64,000 nucleotides of DNA from Cellulosilyticum ruminicola JCM 14822 (lineage in GTDB: Bacteria; Bacillota; Clostridia; Lachnospirales; Cellulosilyticaceae). The notes under the pieces were generated by a model. The model was given only the letters and a program-made list of their open reading frames with translations, had not been told where the DNA came from and ran no database searches. The stretch lies in contig NZ_BBCG01000001.1 in NCBI RefSeq assembly GCF_001311925.1, positions 106,589 through 170,588 on the forward strand, written 5' to 3'. Of the stretch, positions 29,328 to 38,009 are shown piece by piece. Within the stretch, counting starts at the first letter, position 1, and each line of letters begins with the position of its first letter. Both the position numbers and the translations under genes were made by a program.

Positions 29328-29767
29328 AAGCTACAATACGGCGATTTCTTCTTCCCATAAGATCAAATCGTTAAAGGCAACGAATAGCTGCCAGTACTAC
29401 CGGAGTTTCATTCAATTATAGATTATCATAAATCTAGAAAAATACAACTTTTTTACTCCGCTTTTTACAACGGAGTATTTAGCATGGGCAAAAATAGAAA
29501 ATCATAAAAATAAACCAAGAATGAAACAGTATTATTTTACTGAAACATTCTTGATTTATAATTAATCATTAAGAAAGATAGCTAACTTAATGACATTAAT
29601 TCTTAAAAAATGTCTTTTTTGTATAGAAAAGTAAGAGTTTATGAATACTAAACTAAAAATAGATGTTGTATAAAAATATACGCAGGTTGATAACAGTATT
29701 ATTAAACAAATAGTGATGTATAAAAAAATAACAGGTGACGATACTTTAAGAAATAGAGGTGAAGAAA
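29328..29767 (+). other. Non-coding stretch: IS right end and gap before the cyclophilin gene
   Basis: Contains a terminator-like stem at 29512-29557 (CAAGAATG-aaa-CAGTA with TACTG-aaa-CATTCTTG), the IS right terminal repeat (29583-29617), and about 140 nt of AT-rich DNA without a recognisable gene. No clear promoter was found. Confidence 0.5.
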
Positions 29768-30385
29768 ATGAAAAAATGCATAGGTTTTATACTTGCTATT
29801 TGTTTTTTGAGTATAGCTGGTTATTCTTATATCAAATTTAATAAGATTCCCAAAATAGAGGAGGAGAATTGTCCTGTTGTAAAGGTTATTTTATCTAATC
29901 AAACATCGTTTAAAATACAACTTAGACCTGATGCAGCACCTAATACAGTGTGTAATTTTATCGACCTTGTAGAATGCGGATTTTATAATGGATTAGGCTT
30001 TAGTAAAATTTTACCTAATTATTTGGTGCAAACAGGAGATACAATAGGTAATGGAACAGGTTATCCAGGTTATTTTATTAAAAGTGAATGTAAAGCCAAT
30101 GGATATCCTAATAATTTGCTTTGTGTGCAAGGTACAGTATGCATGGCACGAGGTCAAAAATTTAATACAGAAGGCTCACAATTTTTTGTATTGTTAAGAG
30201 ATGCACCAGAATTAAATGGGCGTTATACAGCATTTGGTATAGTTACACAAGGATTGGAGAATTTAATGGCACTGACAACACAAAGTGATTTAACAGTTAA
30301 GCAAATGACAGTTGAAAAATTTTATGGAGCATATAAAGAACCAAAAGTATTATCTATGGTAGAGATAAGAGATACAGCACAGTAA
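29768..30385 (+). CDS. Membrane-anchored cyclophilin-like protein
   Basis: 205 residues: an N-terminal hydrophobic anchor (residues 5-22, CIGFILAICFLSIAGYSY) then a cyclophilin domain (APNTVCNFIDLVECGFYNGLGF, GSQFFVLLRDAPELNGRYTAFG). Likely acts outside the membrane on secreted proteins. The active-site segment reads FSKILPNYLVQTG where cyclophilins have FHRIIPGFMIQGG, so the catalytic Arg is Lys; isomerase activity may be weak or lost. The cysteine at residue 4 precedes the hydrophobic segment and is not a lipobox. Start ATG 29768 with AGAGG 8 nt upstream. Confidence 0.85.
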   Translation: MKKCIGFILAICFLSIAGYSYIKFNKIPKIEEENCPVVKVILSNQTSFKIQLRPDAAPNTVCNFIDLVECGFYNGLGFSKILPNYLVQTGDTIGNGTGYPGYFIKSECKANGYPNNLLCVQGTVCMARGQKFNTEGSQFFVLLRDAPELNGRYTAFGIVTQGLENLMALTTQSDLTVKQMTVEKFYGAYKEPKVLSMVEIRDTAQ

Positions 30386-30489
30386 TATATGGGGGATAGA
30401 AAACATTTAGAAGATTATTTAAAACTTGACAATAGGATAGCTTTTAATTTAGAGTAAGTAGATGAGACTAAATATATAGGTGATGAGAG

Positions 30490-32457
30490 ATGAAAGAAAA
30501 AGTATATGATAATCAGAGTATATCTGCCTTAAAAGGTGCAGATCGTGTAAGACTGCGTCCTAGCGTTATATTTGGCTCAGATAGTATTGAAGGCTGTCAA
30601 CATGCAGTGTTTGAAATTTTAGCCAACTCTATCGATGAGGCAAAAGAAGGCTATGGACATACAATTAATGTCACTTTGCATAAAGACCACTCCATTACCA
30701 TTGAAGACTTTGGGAGAGGGATTCCTGTAGATTATAACGAAGCTGAACAACGTTATAACTGGGAATTAGTATTTTGCGAGCTTTATGCCGGGGGGAAATA
30801 TAACAATAATAATGGCGACAACTATGAATTTAGTTTAGGTCTTAATGGACTTGGTAGTTGCGCGACACAATATAGTTCAGAGTATATGGACGTAGAAGTA
30901 AAAAGAGATGGATATATCTATGAACTTCATTTTGAAAAAGGTGAAAATATAGGTGGTCTTAGAAAAACAAAAGCCGATTACAAACGTACAGGAAGTAAAA
31001 TTCACTGGATGCCAGACAAAGAGGTATTCACAGATGTACAAATTAGTTCGGCTTATTTTCATGATGTTTTAAAAAGACAAGCCGTTGTTAATAAAAATAT
31101 TGAATTTGTTTTTAAAGATGAGATTCAAGATCAAAAAACAGTTTACTTATATGAAGATGGTATTATAGGCTATGCCAAAGAATTAGCTGGAGAAAAAGCG
31201 TTTATAGATGTAGCCTACTTAGAACAAGAAACAAGAGGACGTGATACAGCAGATCGTCCTGAATACAAATTAAAGTTCCAAGTTGCTTTTGCATTTTGTA
31301 ATGAAACGAACTGTTTAGAGTACTATCACAACTCAAGCTACTTAGAGTACGGTGGATCACCAGATAAAGCGGTTAAAAATGCCTTTGTTTATGCAATTGA
31401 TCAATATCTTAAAAACGAGGGTATTTATAACAAAGATGAGAAGAAAATAACTTTTGTAGATATTCAAGATAGTTTAATTTTGATAGTCAATTCCTTCTCA
31501 ACAATTACAAGTTATGAAAACCAAACAAAGAAAGCGATTACAAACAAATTTATTCAAGAAGCTATTCAAGATTATTTGAAAGAATATCTTTTTATTTACT
31601 TTACAGAGAATAAAGCAGATGCTGATAAGATTGCTAAGCAAGTACTTGTGAATAAACGTAGCCGCGAAAAAGCAGAGCGTACGCGTATTAACGTACGTAA
31701 ACAATTAAGTGGAAATATTGATATTGCCAATCGTATTAAAAAATTTGTAGACTGTCGTAGTAAAGATGTGACAAAACGAGAACTTTACATTGTAGAAGGG
31801 GATTCAGCTCTTGGTTCTTGTAAACTTGGGCGTAATGCAGAATTCCAAGGGATTATGCCAGTTCGTGGTAAAATATTAAACTGTTTAAAAGCAGATTATG
31901 ATAAAATCTTTAAAAGTGATGTTATTGTGGATTTATTAAAAGTATTAGGTTGTGGGATTGAAATTACTTCAAAACATAATAAAGATTTAAATACTTTTAA
32001 TATGGAAAACTTAAGATGGGATAAAATTATTATTTGTACTGATGCCGATGTAGATGGTTATCAAATTCGTACACTAATTTTAACAATGCTTTATACTTTA
32101 GTGCCAACACTGATTAAAGAAGGTAAAGTATTTATTGCAGAAACACCACTTTATGAAATTAATACAAAAAATCATACATTCTTTGCCTTTACAGAAAATG
32201 AAAAAGCAGAGATCTTGGATAAAATCAAAACAAAGTATACGATTCAACGTTCAAAAGGGCTTGGTGAAAATGACCCAGATATGATGTGGGAGACAACTAT
32301 GAACCCAGAAAGTCGTAGACTCATTCAAGTGCTACCAACAGATGTAGCAACAACACAATTTATGTTTGATGTACTTTTAGGAGATGACTTAAAAGGACGT
32401 AAACAATTTATTGCAGATGAAGGACATCGTTATTTAGAGTTAGCAGACATGAGCTAA
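30490..32457 (+). CDS. parE: Type IIA DNA topoisomerase subunit B (ParE-like, divergent)
   Basis: 655 residues. The GHKL ATPase domain has NSIDEAKEG, GRGIP and GLNGLGSCAT; the transducer domain follows. The Toprim domain carries EGDSALGSCK (usual EGDSAGGS), PVRGKILN and DADVDGYQIRTL (usual DADVDGSHIR). Catalytic acidic residues are kept. Divergence and pairing with a subunit A of topoisomerase-IV size suggest a second, topoisomerase IV-like enzyme beside gyrase. ParE versus GyrB cannot be settled without phylogeny. Confidence 0.85.
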   Translation: MKEKVYDNQSISALKGADRVRLRPSVIFGSDSIEGCQHAVFEILANSIDEAKEGYGHTINVTLHKDHSITIEDFGRGIPVDYNEAEQRYNWELVFCELYAGGKYNNNNGDNYEFSLGLNGLGSCATQYSSEYMDVEVKRDGYIYELHFEKGENIGGLRKTKADYKRTGSKIHWMPDKEVFTDVQISSAYFHDVLKRQAVVNKNIEFVFKDEIQDQKTVYLYEDGIIGYAKELAGEKAFIDVAYLEQETRGRDTADRPEYKLKFQVAFAFCNETNCLEYYHNSSYLEYGGSPDKAVKNAFVYAIDQYLKNEGIYNKDEKKITFVDIQDSLILIVNSFSTITSYENQTKKAITNKFIQEAIQDYLKEYLFIYFTENKADADKIAKQVLVNKRSREKAERTRINVRKQLSGNIDIANRIKKFVDCRSKDVTKRELYIVEGDSALGSCKLGRNAEFQGIMPVRGKILNCLKADYDKIFKSDVIVDLLKVLGCGIEITSKHNKDLNTFNMENLRWDKIIICTDADVDGYQIRTLILTMLYTLVPTLIKEGKVFIAETPLYEINTKNHTFFAFTENEKAEILDKIKTKYTIQRSKGLGENDPDMMWETTMNPESRRLIQVLPTDVATTQFMFDVLLGDDLKGRKQFIADEGHRYLELADMS

Positions 32458-32520
32458 GAAAAGGCGAAAATGTGTACATTAGGAATATTTGCCTTTATGA
32501 CAAAAGAAAGGACGGGGACG

Positions 32521-34656
32521 ATGAACAAACATGTTTTAAAACAAAGAATTACAGATACACTTGAAAACAACTATATGCCCTATGCAATGAGCGTTATTGT
32601 CTCTAGGGCATTACCAGAAATTGATGGATTTAAGCCATCACACCGTAAATTACTTTATACAATGTATAAAATGAATTTAATTAAAGGTGTTAGAACAAAA
32701 TCAGCCAATATTGTAGGGCAAACAATGAAACTTAATCCTCACGGAGATGCAGCTATTTATGAAACAATGGTGCGTCTTACAAAAGGGAATGGGGCATTAA
32801 ATGTACCTCTTGTAGATTCTAAAGGAAACTTTGGAAAAGTTTATTCAAGAGATATGGCTTATGCAGCTGCCCGTTATACAGAAGCTAAGCTTAGTGAAGT
32901 ATGTAGTGAGGTATTTGGTGATATTGAAGAAAATGCTGTAGATTTCGTAGATAACTATGATGGTACTTTAAAGGAACCAGTACTTCTGCCAACACGTTTT
33001 CCTAATATTTTAGTGAATCCAAATCAAGGGATTGCGGTAGGGATGGCAAGTAATATTTGTAGTTTTAATTTAAGTGAGATTTGTGATGCCACAATTGCTT
33101 ATTTAAAAGATGAAGATGTAGATGTACTGCAATATATTTTAGCACCAGACTTTCCAACAGGTGGGACAATCATTTATGATGAAGCAGAAATGATTAGCAT
33201 TTTAGAAGCGGGTAAAGGAAGTTTCAAAGTACGTGCTAAATATACTTATTATAAAAAAGAAAACTGTATTGAGATTACAGAGATTCCTTATACAACAACA
33301 GTAGAAGCTATTATTGATAAAATTGAAGAGCTTGTAAAAGCCGGTAAGATTAAAGAAATCAATGATGTACGTGATGAAACAGACCTTTCAGGTCTTAAAC
33401 TAACTATTGATTTAAAACGTAGTACAGATTCAGAGCTTTTAATGCAAAAATTATTTAAAGCGACACCACTTGAAGATAGCTTTAGTTGTAACTTCAATAT
33501 CTTAATTGATGGTATGCCACGTGTAATGGGTGTAAAAGAAGTTATTAGTGAGTGGTGTAAATTTAGACAAGATTGTATTGTACGTAAATATAACTTTACA
33601 ATTGAAAAGTTAGAAAAACGTTATCATTTACTTTTAGGACTTAAACAAATTTTACTAGATATTGATAAAGCCGTAGAGATTGTACGTCATACAGAAAAAG
33701 AAAAAGAAGTTGTGCCAAATCTTATGGCTTACTTTGATATCAGTGAAATGCAAGCTGAATATGTCGCTGAAATTAAACTGAGACATTTAAATAAGCAGTA
33801 TATTTTAGAGACTTTAAAAGAACTTGAAACACTTGAAAAAGAAATTGCTAGATTAAAAGATATTGTGGCAAATCCACGTAAAGTACGAAAAGTAATCAGT
33901 GATGAATTAAAACAAGTTCAAAAGAAATACGGTACACCTCGTTTAACAGAACTTTTACATCATACAGAAGTTGTACGTCCAAAGAAAGAAGAACTCATTG
34001 AAGATTACAATGTAAGACTCTTCTTAACAGATCACCAATACTTAAAGAAAATTACACTTGTTTCTTTAAGAAGTAGTGGGGAACAAAAGCTTAAAGAAAA
34101 TGATGTGATCATTCAGGAATATGAAACAAGCAACCGCAGTGATTTATTACTCTTTACAAATAAATGTAATGTCTATAAACTAAAGTTACACGATATTGAA
34201 GATACAAAGGCGAGTCAATTTGGAGTTTACTTACCAAACTTATTAGATATGGAAGAAGGCGAACAAATTATTAGTATGCATGCAACAGCTGATTATAGAG
34301 GTTACATGGCCTTTGGATTTGATACAGGTAAAGTTACAAAAGTACCTGTAAATGTGTATGAAACAAAAACGAATCGTAAAAAATTAATTAAAGCCTTTTA
34401 TGGTAAATCACCTTGTGTAGGTATTAGCTATGTAACAAATGAGGATGTATTAGCGCTTACACGTGAGGATGGTAAAACTGCTTATGTAGCAGTAAGTAGC
34501 ATTGAAGAAAAGCAAAAGAAAGATGCAAATGGCACTTTGACACTTACTATTACTAAGAAAATAGGTATGAAGAGACTAATGAAGGTTCAAGAAATTACAG
34601 AAGAAATCAGTAGCAAGGTTGCTACTGATTTACCTGTGAGTGTACGTGGCCTTTAA
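32521..34656 (+). CDS. parC: Type IIA DNA topoisomerase subunit A (ParC-like)
   Basis: 711 residues from ATG 32521. An in-frame ATG at 32470 also has an AAAAGG upstream and is possible, but the protein from 32521 begins like the family (ITDTLENNYMPYAMSVIVSRALPEIDGFKPSHRKLLY). The catalytic Tyr is in AAARYTEAKLS. The quinolone-determining segment reads NPHGDAAIYETMVRL, with Ala and Glu where E. coli GyrA has Ser83 and Asp87. The C-terminal domain is short and lacks a GyrA box, favouring topoisomerase IV-like decatenation. Confidence 0.87.
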   Translation: MNKHVLKQRITDTLENNYMPYAMSVIVSRALPEIDGFKPSHRKLLYTMYKMNLIKGVRTKSANIVGQTMKLNPHGDAAIYETMVRLTKGNGALNVPLVDSKGNFGKVYSRDMAYAAARYTEAKLSEVCSEVFGDIEENAVDFVDNYDGTLKEPVLLPTRFPNILVNPNQGIAVGMASNICSFNLSEICDATIAYLKDEDVDVLQYILAPDFPTGGTIIYDEAEMISILEAGKGSFKVRAKYTYYKKENCIEITEIPYTTTVEAIIDKIEELVKAGKIKEINDVRDETDLSGLKLTIDLKRSTDSELLMQKLFKATPLEDSFSCNFNILIDGMPRVMGVKEVISEWCKFRQDCIVRKYNFTIEKLEKRYHLLLGLKQILLDIDKAVEIVRHTEKEKEVVPNLMAYFDISEMQAEYVAEIKLRHLNKQYILETLKELETLEKEIARLKDIVANPRKVRKVISDELKQVQKKYGTPRLTELLHHTEVVRPKKEELIEDYNVRLFLTDHQYLKKITLVSLRSSGEQKLKENDVIIQEYETSNRSDLLLFTNKCNVYKLKLHDIEDTKASQFGVYLPNLLDMEEGEQIISMHATADYRGYMAFGFDTGKVTKVPVNVYETKTNRKKLIKAFYGKSPCVGISYVTNEDVLALTREDGKTAYVAVSSIEEKQKKDANGTLTLTITKKIGMKRLMKVQEITEEISSKVATDLPVSVRGL

Positions 34657-34685
34657 TAAACTTGTTAGATTATGAGGGGGAAAGT

Positions 34686-35481
34686 ATGAGAACGCAAATT
34701 CAAACAGCAAAACGTATTGTTATTAAAATTGGTACATCTTCATTAACACATGAAAATGGAAAAATTGATTTGGAAAAAATGGATAAACTAGCCCGTGTTT
34801 TAACGGACTTTAAATAATTCGGGCAAAGAAATTATGCTTGTGTCATCTGGAGCTGTTAATGCAGGAATGCAACGTATTGGAAGAAGCAAAAGACCAGATG
34901 ATTTATCACTCAAGCAAGCAACAGCTGCGATTGGTCAAGGGATTTTGATGAAAATGTATGAAAAGTTTTTTGAGGAATATAATCAAGTTATTGCCCAAAT
35001 ACTACTTACAAAAGATGTTATTCAAGATGAAATCAAAAGTACAAATGCCAAAAATACATTTGAAACACTTATAGAACTTGGGGTTATTCCAATTATCAAT
35101 GAAAATGACTGTATTTCAACTTCAGAAATTGCAGGTTATAGATTTGGTGACAATGATACACTTTCAGCTACAGTTACAGAACTTGTAGGTGCGGATTTAC
35201 TCATTCTACTCTCAGATATTGAAGGGTTATATACTGCAAACCCTAAAAATGACCCATCAGCTAAACTGATTCCAGTTGTAGAAGAAATTACACCTGAAAT
35301 TGAAGCTTTAGCAGGTGATGCAGGGACAGCAATGGGAACAGGCGGTATGACAACTAAAATTATAGCAGCTAAAATTGCTAAAAAGGCTAAGGCGCATACT
35401 GTCATTGCATCTTCTACAGATATAAATGTGCTCCGAGATATTCTTAAAGGTGAAGAAGTGGGTACATGGTTTAAAAACTAG
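34686..35481 (+). pseudogene. proB: Glutamate 5-kinase, frameshifted
   Basis: First step of proline synthesis. GAGGGGG precedes ATG 34686; the frame reads RIVIKIGTSSLTHENG and LDLEKMDKLARVLTDFK, then hits TAA at about 34815. One surplus base there shifts the frame to NSGKEIMLVSSGAVNAGMQRIG, ending with the complete amino-acid kinase domain (INENDCIST, FGDNDTLSA, GTGGMTTKI) at 35481. Repaired length is about 264 residues, the short form without a PUA domain. No proA is adjacent. A single indel suggests either a recent mutation or a sequence error. Confidence 0.85.
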
Positions 35482-35512
35482 ATTAATGCATTGTTAGAAA
35501 GGAATTTATAAC

Positions 35513-35743
35513 ATGGAAATGGATTTACTCATTAAACGTATTAATGAACTTGCACATAAGAAAAAAACATTAGGCTTAACAGAAGAAGAAACTATTGAAC
35601 AAAATGATTTAAGACAAGAATACTTAAAAATCTTTAGATCAAACTTCAAAAATCAATTAGCAAATACAAAAATTAAAACACCAGATGGCAAACTTCATCC
35701 TTTAAAATACATGCCAGATAATAGCAAAAAGAATCTTCACTAA
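35513..35743 (+). CDS. DUF896 family protein (YnzC-like)
   Basis: 76 residues, start at ATG 35513 preceded by AAAGGA. MDLLIKRINELAHKKKTLGLTEEETIEQNDLRQEYLKIFRSNFKNQL is characteristic of DUF896, a small helical-hairpin Firmicute family of unknown function, linked to the SOS regulon in Bacillus (YneB-YnzC region). The neighbouring ruvAB, DNA-repair genes, are in keeping with that, though a terminator separates them. Confidence 0.9.
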   Translation: MEMDLLIKRINELAHKKKTLGLTEEETIEQNDLRQEYLKIFRSNFKNQLANTKIKTPDGKLHPLKYMPDNSKKNLH

Positions 35744-35751
35744 GAGAAAAC

Positions 35752-35800
35752 ATGCGTCTTTAAAGCCTACATATGTTGCTTTAAAGGCGCATTTGCTATT
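35752..35800 (+). terminator. Terminator after the DUF896 gene
   Basis: 15-bp stem ATGCGTCTTTAAAGC/GCTTTAAAGGCGCAT with one G-T pair and an 11-nt loop, followed by a modest T-rich tail. Confidence 0.75.
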
Positions 35801-35858
35801 TATGATAGAGTAAGTTAAAATAAAAAAGAAATGCCTACTAAAAATGAAGGAGTAGACT

Positions 35859-36452
35859 ATGATCACATATTTAAAAGGAACATTAGAAGAATTAAATGAA
35901 AATAGTTTAGTGATTGAAGCTTGTGGCGTGGGTTATGAAGTGTTTTGCAGAGGAAGTGCTTTTAGCCAACTTTTACAAGATAAATCACCAATAAAAGTAT
36001 ATATATATGAACATATTAAAGAAGATGGGCATGATCTTTATGGCTTTCAAAACAAAGAAGAACGTGAACTCTTTAAAAAACTGATTAGTGTAAGTGGTAT
36101 TGGCCCAAAAGGTGGTATGCAAGTTTTAAATACTTATGCAAGTCAGGAGGTCATTGAAATTATTTTAGAACAAGATAGTAAAGCATTAAGCAAAGTTAGT
36201 GGTATAGGACCAAAGACAGCACAACGTATTATTTTAGAACTTAAAGATAGTATTGGTAAGCTTTATGTACCAGACTTAAGTTTACTTGAAACAGGACTTA
36301 AGGATGACACTGCAAAACATGAGGCAATTGAAGCTTTAACTGCTTTAGGTTATAAGGATACAGATGCTAGAAAAGCTGTGGAAGCGATCTTTGACTATAG
36401 TTCAGATAGTGAAACACTTATAAAAAAAGCTTTAAGCTTATTAGGAATGTAA
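35859..36452 (+). CDS. ruvA: Holliday junction branch migration protein RuvA
   Basis: 197 residues. OB-fold start MITYLKGTLEELNENSLVIEACGVGYEVF; two helix-hairpin-helix motifs (ISVSGIGPKGGMQVL, LSKVSGIGPKTAQRIILELK); and the C-terminal domain that contacts RuvB (HEAIEALTALGYKDTDARKAVEAI). Forms the tetramer holding the four-way junction. 12 nt before ruvB. Confidence 0.96.
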   Translation: MITYLKGTLEELNENSLVIEACGVGYEVFCRGSAFSQLLQDKSPIKVYIYEHIKEDGHDLYGFQNKEERELFKKLISVSGIGPKGGMQVLNTYASQEVIEIILEQDSKALSKVSGIGPKTAQRIILELKDSIGKLYVPDLSLLETGLKDDTAKHEAIEALTALGYKDTDARKAVEAIFDYSSDSETLIKKALSLLGM

Positions 36453-36464
36453 GGGGGATAGCAT

Positions 36465-37460
36465 ATGGAAAGACGTATTATGTCTTGTGATTTACAATTA
36501 GAAGATAATGAAATAGAAAGTAGCATTAGACCCCTTTCATTAGATGAATACATTGGTCAGTCAGCGATTAAAGAAAATATTAAGATTTTCATTGAAGCAG
36601 CTAAATTGCGTTCTGAGTCGCTTGATCATGTACTTTTATATGGACCACCAGGATTAGGAAAGACAACTCTTGCAGGAGTTATTGCTTCAGAGATGAGTGT
36701 AAAGATTAAAGTGACATCAGGCCCAGCAATTGAAAAACCAGGTGATATTGCAGCGATTTTAAATAATTTGCAACATGGAGATATTTTATTTATTGATGAG
36801 ATTCATCGTATGAGTCGTCATGTAGAAGAGGTTTTATATTCTGCCATGGAAGACTATTGCATTGATATTGTAGTTGGGAAAGGACCAACAGCCAAATCAA
36901 TCCGTTTGAGTCTGCCACACTTTACTTTAATTGGGGCAACAACACGTGCGGGGATGCTTAGTTCACCACTTCGTGACCGTTTTGGGATTATTCAGCGCCT
37001 CGAATATTATAGTGCAGAAGAGTTAGCCCAAATTGTGAAACGTACAGCTGGTCTTTTAAATACACCTATTACAGATGATGCGGCACTTGAAATTGCACGT
37101 TGCAGTCGAGGAACGCCGAGGGTGGCCAATAGGCTTTTAAAACGTGTCCGTGATATTGCGCAGATTAAATATGAAAATAATATTCATACAGAAAGCTGTG
37201 AAAAGGCATTAGAACTTTTGAATATTGATAAAAATGGGTTAGATGAAATTGATAGACGTATTATTCATGCGATTGCACTTCAGTTTAAAGGTGGACCTGT
37301 AGGCCTTGAAACATTAGCAGCGGCTATTGGGGAAGAAAGAGATACACTTGAAGATGTTTATGAACCATACCTTATTCAGCAAGGTTACTTACAACGTACA
37401 CCAAGAGGACGTATGTTAACACCAAAAGCCTATGAGGCTTTCCATTTAGAAGAGCTCTAA
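36465..37460 (+). CDS. ruvB: Holliday junction DNA helicase RuvB
   Basis: 331-residue AAA+ motor. [27 protein letters not shown], Walker [13 protein letters not shown], Walker [13 protein letters not shown], sensor 1 [20 protein letters not shown] and the C-terminal winged helix ([32 protein letters not shown]). Normal length. AAGGGGG precedes the ATG. No ruvC in the window. Confidence 0.97.
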   Translation: MERRIMSCDLQLEDNEIESSIRPLSLDEYIGQSAIKENIKIFIEAAKLRSESLDHVLLYGPPGLGKTTLAGVIASEMSVKIKVTSGPAIEKPGDIAAILNNLQHGDILFIDEIHRMSRHVEEVLYSAMEDYCIDIVVGKGPTAKSIRLSLPHFTLIGATTRAGMLSSPLRDRFGIIQRLEYYSAEELAQIVKRTAGLLNTPITDDAALEIARCSRGTPRVANRLLKRVRDIAQIKYENNIHTESCEKALELLNIDKNGLDEIDRRIIHAIALQFKGGPVGLETLAAAIGEERDTLEDVYEPYLIQQGYLQRTPRGRMLTPKAYEAFHLEEL

Positions 37461-37527
37461 AGAATAAAAACTTTATAGAATAAAGATTGTAAAATAAATT
37501 CAGAAAGTAGTATTTAGTTGAGGGTTA

Positions 37528-37536
37528 TGCTATAAT
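37528..37536 (+). promoter_or_regulatory. Extended -10 promoter of zapA
   Basis: TGCTATAAT, 43 nt before the zapA start; no clear -35. Confidence 0.5.
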
Positions 37537-37578
37537 TGTGTGAAGAAAAACAATAACTAGAATAATGAGGTGTTAAAA

Positions 37579-37956
37579 GTGGCCAAAAATAGAATTGAAG
37601 TCATTATTGGCGGAAATATTTACGCACTGCAAGGCGATGAGTCTGAAGAACATATTCAAAAAGTGGCACGTCTCATTAATGATAAATTATTAGAGATTCA
37701 GGAAATTGGGGGTAAAAGCAGAATGACAAGTCATAAGGCAAATATGCTTGTGGCGCTTAATGTAGCTGATGAGTACATTAAGACCAAAGAGCAGCTAGAA
37801 GCCCATATGACTGAGTTTGAGAGATGTAGTGCTGAAAATGCCGCATTAATAAAGCGTGTTGAAGAACTTTCTTTAGAAATTGCTCGTACCAAAGAGCAGT
37901 TAGCAGCAGTAACCCATTCATATCATAAAAAAGATTATACTAACAGGGGAAGATAA
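37579..37956 (+). CDS. zapA: Cell division protein ZapA
   Basis: 125 residues. The ZapA head (KNRIEVIIGGNIYALQGDESEEHIQKVARLINDKLLEI) is followed by a predicted coiled coil (about 60-115). ZapA bundles FtsZ filaments. GTG 37579 is favoured because GAGG is 8 nt upstream and the product then starts like the family; GTG 37570 overlaps that site. It stands beside the U32 peptidase gene, a frequent pairing in Clostridia. Confidence 0.88.
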   Translation: MAKNRIEVIIGGNIYALQGDESEEHIQKVARLINDKLLEIQEIGGKSRMTSHKANMLVALNVADEYIKTKEQLEAHMTEFERCSAENAALIKRVEELSLEIARTKEQLAAVTHSYHKKDYTNRGR

Positions 37957-38009
37957 ACGAAAGTTTCTCTTTCCCTATATTATTTTAATAAGAAAAGGTG
38001 AGACAATAG

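Larger units (their letters stand above)
28541..29617 (+). mobile_element. Degenerate IS4-like insertion sequence
   Basis: Imperfect terminal inverted repeats of about 35 nt: AAAGACATT...ATGTCATTAAGTTA from 28541 and its complement ending AATGTCTTT at 29617. Between them is a broken DDE transposase. The element is shorter than intact IS4-group elements (about 1.4 kb) because the transposase has internal deletions. I could not identify flanking target duplications. Confidence 0.65.

Noticed and set aside
28541..29617. Repeats in the IS region as a CRISPR array
   Set aside because: Only three copies, in mixed orientation, with very unequal spacing, and matching transposon ends.
36465..37460. 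ruvC expected next to ruvAB
   Set aside because: Not present here; ruvAB without adjacent ruvC is common in Firmicutes, so it is not a loss worth reporting.
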